Shown here piece by piece: positions 49,261-52,244 of a stretch of 52,244 nucleotides of DNA. The stretch covers positions 1 through 52,244 of the forward strand of contig CAJFEW010000010.1 of NCBI GenBank assembly GCA_904374805.1, in the 5' to 3' direction. This DNA is from an uncultured Neglectibacter sp. (GTDB lineage: Bacteria > Bacillota > Clostridia > Oscillospirales > Acutalibacteraceae). The stretch's first letter is position 1. Each line of letters starts with the position of its first letter. The notes below the pieces were generated by a model, which was not told the origin of the DNA, ran no database searches, and saw nothing but the letters and a program-made list of their open reading frames with translations. The position numbers and the translations under genes were made by a program.

Positions 49261-50130
49261 ATGGAACACATCATTCTCTCCGGGTTCTCCGATGAGATCG
49301 CCCCGGAGTTGGATCTACAGCTGGCCGCCCTCCAGGAGTGGGGCGTTACCCATCTGGAGCTGCGGGCTGCCGACGGCGTAAACGTCTCGGACTTCACCCC
49401 CGAAAAAGTGAGAGAGGTAAAAGCCAAGTTGGAGGCAGCGGGGATTTCCGTCTCCTCCATCGGCTCTCCCCTTGGAAAGATCGGCATTCAGGAAGACTTT
49501 GCCCCCCACCTGGACAAGCTGAAACGCACCTTGGAGATCCAGAAGGAATTGGGGGCGCCTTACGTGCGCATGTTCAGCTTTTATATTCCCCAGGATCAAA
49601 ACCCGGCGGACTTCCGGGAGGAAGTGCTGGACCGGCTGGGCCGCATGGTGGAAGAGGCCAAAGCTTGGGACAGCGTGCTGCTCCACGAGAACGAGAAAGA
49701 CATCTACGGGGACAACGCCTCTCGCTGCAAAGAACTGATGGATGCCTTCTACGGCCCTCATTTCCAGGCCGTGTTCGACTTTGCCAACTTTGTCCAGGTG
49801 GGCCAGGAGACCCTGCCCGCCTATGAGCTGCTGAAACCCTACGTGACCTACGTCCATGTGAAGGACGCCCAGTGGGGTACGGGCACTGTGGTGCCCGCCG
49901 GCCAGGGGGACGGCCATGTGGGAGAGATCCTCGCTGATCTGATCGGCGGGGGCTGGAAGGGTTTCTTGTCCTTGGAACCCCATCTCACCGACTTCGCAGG
50001 CTTGGCTGCCCTGGAGCAAGATCCCCAGAAGCGGGGCTCCGCTTTGGACGGCAAGGCCGCCTGGAAGCTGGCTCTGGACGCTTTACATACCATTCTGGAA
50101 ACCATCCCCCAGGCAAAGGAGGCCCTGTAA
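49261..50130 (+). CDS. Sugar phosphate isomerase/epimerase family protein (second copy)
   Basis: 289-residue TIM barrel. LLHENEKDIYGD near residue 140, FDFANFVQVG near 175, YVHVKDAQWG near 198 and LSLEPHL near 240 give the Glu, Asp, His and Glu metal ligands typical of the family. RBS GAGGAAAAACC precedes ATG49261. It sits between two Gfo/Idh dehydrogenases, an arrangement seen in pathways that oxidise, epimerise or eliminate, and re-reduce sugars. Confidence 0.9.
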   Translation: MEHIILSGFSDEIAPELDLQLAALQEWGVTHLELRAADGVNVSDFTPEKVREVKAKLEAAGISVSSIGSPLGKIGIQEDFAPHLDKLKRTLEIQKELGAPYVRMFSFYIPQDQNPADFREEVLDRLGRMVEEAKAWDSVLLHENEKDIYGDNASRCKELMDAFYGPHFQAVFDFANFVQVGQETLPAYELLKPYVTYVHVKDAQWGTGTVVPAGQGDGHVGEILADLIGGGWKGFLSLEPHLTDFAGLAALEQDPQKRGSALDGKAAWKLALDALHTILETIPQAKEAL

Positions 50131-50131
50131 C

Positions 50132-51148
50132 ATGAAGACCTTTCGCGTAGGCCTGGTGGGCTGCGGCGGCATCGCCCAGGTGCACGGAGCGGTGCTGCAA
50201 GAGCTGCCTGGCGTGGAACTTGTGACCTGTGCCGACATCCGTCCGGAGCGGGCACAGGCCTTTGGGAAGACGTTTGGCGCCAAACCCTATGCATCCTTGG
50301 AGGAGATGCTGGAGGGAGAAACGCTGGACTGCCTGCACATCTGCACCCCCCACTATCTCCACACGCCCATGGCGCAGTTGGCTGCCAGCCGGGGCATCCA
50401 CGTGTTCACAGAAAAGCCTCCCGTAATGAACCGGGAACAGTGGACCCAGTTCCAGGCTCTGGAACAAGCCCCGGTGCGGGTGGGAGTCTGCTTTCAAAAC
50501 CGATATAATGCCAGCGTCCATCTGCTCCAAGAGGTGTTGGCCTCCGGAGAGGCGGGCAAGGTGCTGGGCGCTCGGGCCTTTGTCACTTGGCACCGGGAGG
50601 CCCCCTATTACACAGAGAGCGGCTGGCGGGGCAGCCTGGAAACTGAAGGGGGCGGCGTGCTCATCAACCAATCCATTCACACCTTGGACCTGCTGGTCCA
50701 GTTCCTGGGCCGTGCCGGCCAGGTGGAGGCCAGCATGGGCAACCATCACCTGAAGGGCGTCATTGAAGTGGAAGACACCTTGGAGGCCTATATCACCTTT
50801 GGAGACGCCCACGCCCTCTTCTATGCCACCACCGCTCACTGTGCCGACTCCCCCGTGCTGGTGGAGCTGGTGTGTGAGAACGCTACCCTGCGCATGGAAG
50901 AGCAGGAGGTCACCCTCTCCTGGAAGGACGGCACCAAGGAGCACTTCAGCTTGGCCCAGCCCAAGGCCCCTGCTGGGGGCAAGGCCTACTGGGGCGCCAG
51001 CCACAGCCTGTGCATTGGGGACTTTTACACCTGCCTGCGAGAGGGCAAGCCCTTCCCCAACGACATTCCCGGCATTGCCGACACGGCCCAGCTGCTGCTG
51101 GGGGTGTACGAATCCGCCCGGGAGCAGCGGGTGGTTTCTCTGGCTTAG
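50132..51148 (+). CDS. Gfo/Idh/MocA family oxidoreductase (second copy)
   Basis: 338-residue dehydrogenase. GLVGCGGIAQVHG near residue 7 is the NAD-binding loop, TEKPPVM near residue 93 carries the catalytic Lys, and GGGVLINQSIHTLDLLVQF near residue 173 the catalytic His. It begins two bases after the isomerase stop and reuses AAAGGAG in that gene's last codons as RBS. Two dehydrogenases of this type with an isomerase between them suggest sequential oxidation and reduction of one sugar. Ends at a strong terminator. Confidence 0.92.
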   Translation: MKTFRVGLVGCGGIAQVHGAVLQELPGVELVTCADIRPERAQAFGKTFGAKPYASLEEMLEGETLDCLHICTPHYLHTPMAQLAASRGIHVFTEKPPVMNREQWTQFQALEQAPVRVGVCFQNRYNASVHLLQEVLASGEAGKVLGARAFVTWHREAPYYTESGWRGSLETEGGGVLINQSIHTLDLLVQFLGRAGQVEASMGNHHLKGVIEVEDTLEAYITFGDAHALFYATTAHCADSPVLVELVCENATLRMEEQEVTLSWKDGTKEHFSLAQPKAPAGGKAYWGASHSLCIGDFYTCLREGKPFPNDIPGIADTAQLLLGVYESAREQRVVSLA

Positions 51149-51194
51149 AGAAGAGACCGGCGCACCGCGCCTAACCTATCTTTCAACAAACCGC

Positions 51195-51232
51195 AAGAGG
51201 ACTGTTGTAGCAAGCAACAGTCCTCTTATTTT
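51195..51232 (+). terminator. Terminator of the sugar operon
   Basis: AAGAGGACTGTTG, loop, CAACAGTCCTCTT, followed by ATTTTCT. Confidence 0.85.
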
Positions 51233-51358
51233 CTAGGCGCCCGCTGTCCTCTGTCTCCGCCGGCAGCACCTGGCAGAAGACGAGCAGCCCCCTTGGATGC
51301 GCTTTTGCCCTTTCGTCTTTGTCCCCTCGCCTACCCCTTTCCCGTCTTTACACAGAAA

Positions 51359-51392
51359 GCAAGAGCGCCGGTCGGTTGACCGGCGCTCTTGC
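51359..51392 (-). terminator. Hairpin ending the feoB operon
   Basis: GCAAGAGCGCCGGTC and GACCGGCGCTCTTGC form a perfect 15-bp stem around GGTT. On the minus strand it is followed by TTTCTG and lies 65 bases after the Cys-rich FeoB partner gene. Confidence 0.6.
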
Positions 51393-51457
51393 CCGTAAAA
51401 AATCTATCTAGAGAGAGAATGAAAAAGTTTGGGTCCTCTTGCACACACTGGCAAAGG

Positions 51458-51622
51458 TCAGGGCTGGGACTTGGTCACCTGCACGCCGCAGCCTCCGCAG
51501 GCCCCGCAGTTTCCACCGCAGCTGCAGCCGCCTTTCTGATGTTTGCGGTTGTAAATTCCCTTTCCCACAATGGCAAAGAAAATTACAGCCACAAGAAGTC
51601 CAATTACAAGGGTTGGAATCAT
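51458..51622 (-). CDS. FeoB-associated Cys-rich membrane protein
   Basis: 54-residue protein: an N-terminal membrane segment (IPTLVIGLLVAVIFFAIVGKG) followed by a Cys/Gly tail CSCGGNCGACGGCG. This is the FeoB_associated family encoded beside ferrous iron transporter genes in Firmicutes; the Cys may hold iron at the inner membrane face. ATG51622 is preceded by AAAGGTGGTGCGAGG. The 3' end of feoB lies upstream on the same strand, separated by a tandem repeat. Confidence 0.88.
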   Translation of the reverse strand: MIPTLVIGLLVAVIFFAIVGKGIYNRKHQKGGCSCGGNCGACGGCGVQVTKSQP

Positions 51623-52048
51623 CCTCGCACCACCTTTCTCCGCTTTCTTATAAGAAAGCTTGGCAAAGAATTTCGTTTCGCGCTTGGGGCCGCTCGCTGA
51701 CGCTCGGGCTGTGGGAACAACTCCCTCGCGTTCGCGTATTTTCCCCGCGTTTTCGTCTTGGGTCTTCCGCCCTTGCCGCAGGCAAGAAGGCGGCTTGCCT
51801 GGGGTGCAACCCCTCCGCCCTTGCCGCAGGCAAGAGGGCGGCTTGCCTGGGGTGCAACCCCTCCGCCCTTGCGGTACGCAAGAGGGCGGCTTGCCTGGGG
51901 TGCAACCCCTCCGCCCTTGCGGTACGCAAGAGGGCGGCTTGCCCGGGGTGCAACCCCTCCGCCCTTGCCGCAGGCAAGAGGGCGGCTTGCCTGGGGTGCA
52001 ACCCCTCCGCCCTTGCCGCAGGCAAGAGGGCGGCTTGTCTTGCCGGGG
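51623..52048. repeat. Repeat-filled spacer in the feoB operon
   Basis: Region of about 425 bases between feoB and its small partner. From 51660 to 51768 it is GC-rich with small hairpins (for example CGCTCGCTGACGCTCGGGC). From 51769 on it is the 48-bp tandem array listed next. No gene. Confidence 0.7.
51769..52040. repeat. 48-bp tandem repeat with hairpin units, 5.6 copies
   Basis: Six near-identical units start at 51769, 51817, 51865, 51913, 51961 and 52009. Each can fold as CCGCCCTTGCC-GCA-GGCAAGAGGGCGG. Units 3 and 4 read TTGCG-GTA-CGCAA instead of TTGCC-GCA-GGCAA, a double change that keeps the pairing. The period is a multiple of three, so all frames stay open and false proteins appear. 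The palindrome at 47158-47184 is a single related unit. Confidence 0.85.
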
Positions 52049-52244
52049 TTACCTGGCGCGTACGGCACTGACAGAGTTCAGATGCTCTCCATCGTAGGGG
52101 TTCTTACGCGCCAACAGGTAAACGATGGCAATCACAGCCAGGATGGCGATCACCGTGCCAACGCCGAAGCCGCCGCCCACAAACAGGGAGCCGATCTGGT
52201 ACACGATGAAGGAGACCACATAGGCCAGGCCGCACATGTAGCCA
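52049..52244 (-). CDS. feoB: Ferrous iron transporter FeoB, C-terminal end (partial)
   Basis: The last 64 residues of a membrane protein that runs out of the window. It ends with hydrophobic segments LAYVVSFIVYQIGSLF and GVGTVIAILAVIAIVYLLARKNPY, a Gly-rich GGGFG between them, matching the C-terminus of Clostridia FeoB, the GTP-driven Fe2+ transporter. The small Cys-rich partner downstream supports this. Without the G-domain the assignment rests on the tail and the context. Confidence 0.75.
   Translation of the reverse strand, partial: GYMCGLAYVVSFIVYQIGSLFVGGGFGVGTVIAILAVIAIVYLLARKNPYDGEHLNSVSAVRAR

Larger units (their letters stand above)
51149..51457. other. Intergenic region right of the sugar operon
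   Basis: About 310 bases without a gene. Contains the terminator at 51195-51232 and the hairpin at 51359-51392; the stretch between is GC-rich and shows nothing recognisable. Confidence 0.6.

Noticed and set aside
51619-52097. Long open frames on both strands with 16-residue Cys/Gly/Ala-rich repeats
   Set aside because: They are created by the 48-bp tandem array, whose period is a multiple of three and keeps every frame open. No RBS, and they overlap the FeoB partner region.
1-52244. Search for tRNA, rRNA, CRISPR arrays, transposases, integrases and phage genes
   Set aside because: None seen on either strand; the tandem repeat at 51769 has no unique spacers and is not a CRISPR array.

Overview
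This looks like a chromosomal segment of a strictly anaerobic, spore-forming gut Clostridium-class bacterium, probably of the Oscillospirales/Ruminococcaceae. The evidence is the high GC content of the genes, spoIVB next to spo0A, a gerA-gerB-gerC type germinant receptor operon, a ferredoxin-linked 2-oxoacid oxidoreductase, several Fe-S oxidoreductases, and a FeoB operon that ends in the small Cys-rich FeoB partner. There are no rRNA or tRNA genes, no phage, no IS element and no CRISPR array.

Layout. 1-3.1 kb: a cytoplasmic GH2 glycosidase and, convergent to it, an unknown protein carrying a decarboxylase-like IGIIGGADGPTAIF motif. 3.2-6.8 kb: P-loop ATPase, ferredoxin and 2-oxoacid:ferredoxin oxidoreductase alpha, beta and gamma, all on the minus strand. 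6.8-9.7 kb: a gene-poor stretch with a candidate small RNA, then spoIVB and spo0A. 9.7-12.7 kb: a ROK regulator, MFS transporter and CAT-like acetyltransferase operon. 12.8-15.8 kb: aldose epimerase, then dtd with an acyltransferase-like protein and a DUF5655 protein. 15.9-19.9 kb: Fe-S flavoprotein and Fe-S aldo-keto reductase, then a LysR regulator divergent from a second aldo-keto reductase. 20-28 kb: Fic protein, ArsC/Spx-like protein, thpR, MarR, a Cys-rich unknown, pcrA, DUF1836, a TIM-barrel protein and nrdR. 28-37 kb: a frameshifted acyltransferase, UMF1-type MFS, mtaB, an ABC-F ATPase, a GNAT and asnB. 37-41 kb: the germinant receptor operon. 41-44.4 kb: DUF421, CarD-like, DUF4097 and DUF2089 proteins. 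44.6-51.2 kb: a sugar-modifying group (Zn-alcohol dehydrogenase, nitroreductase, two TIM-barrel isomerases, two Gfo/Idh/MocA dehydrogenases). 51.4-52.2 kb: Cys-rich FeoB partner and the 3' end of feoB, separated by a 48-bp tandem repeat.

How the parts fit: SpoIVB (sigma-K checkpoint protease), Spo0A (sporulation master regulator), the Ger receptor and perhaps the Cys-rich protein are the sporulation and germination layer. The Kor/Vor complex, the Fe-S aldo-keto reductase, the flavoprotein and FeoB fit anaerobic ferredoxin metabolism and iron demand. The enzymes at 44.6-51.2 kb contain the same three families as the E. coli YcjQ/YcjR/YcjS glucoside-to-guloside route and may oxidise and isomerise glycosides at C3; the GH2 enzyme and the aldose epimerase would suit the same diet.

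Most notable observations: (1) Spo0A has an intact DNA-binding domain but a degenerate receiver (phosphoacceptor Asp to Glu56, Lys to Thr108, one acidic-pocket Asp to Ser). (2) An IGIIGGADGPTAIF motif sits near the C-terminus of an otherwise soluble protein. (3) Two intergenic hairpin families show compensating changes in their stems, one of them a 48-bp tandem array inside the feoB operon. (4) A Fic protein keeps its inhibitory motif but has a changed active-site loop. (5) An acyltransferase is split by a -1 frameshift at an A6 run. (6) A Zn-dehydrogenase appears to have lost about 22 residues. Family assignments come from motif recognition only; no database search was run.
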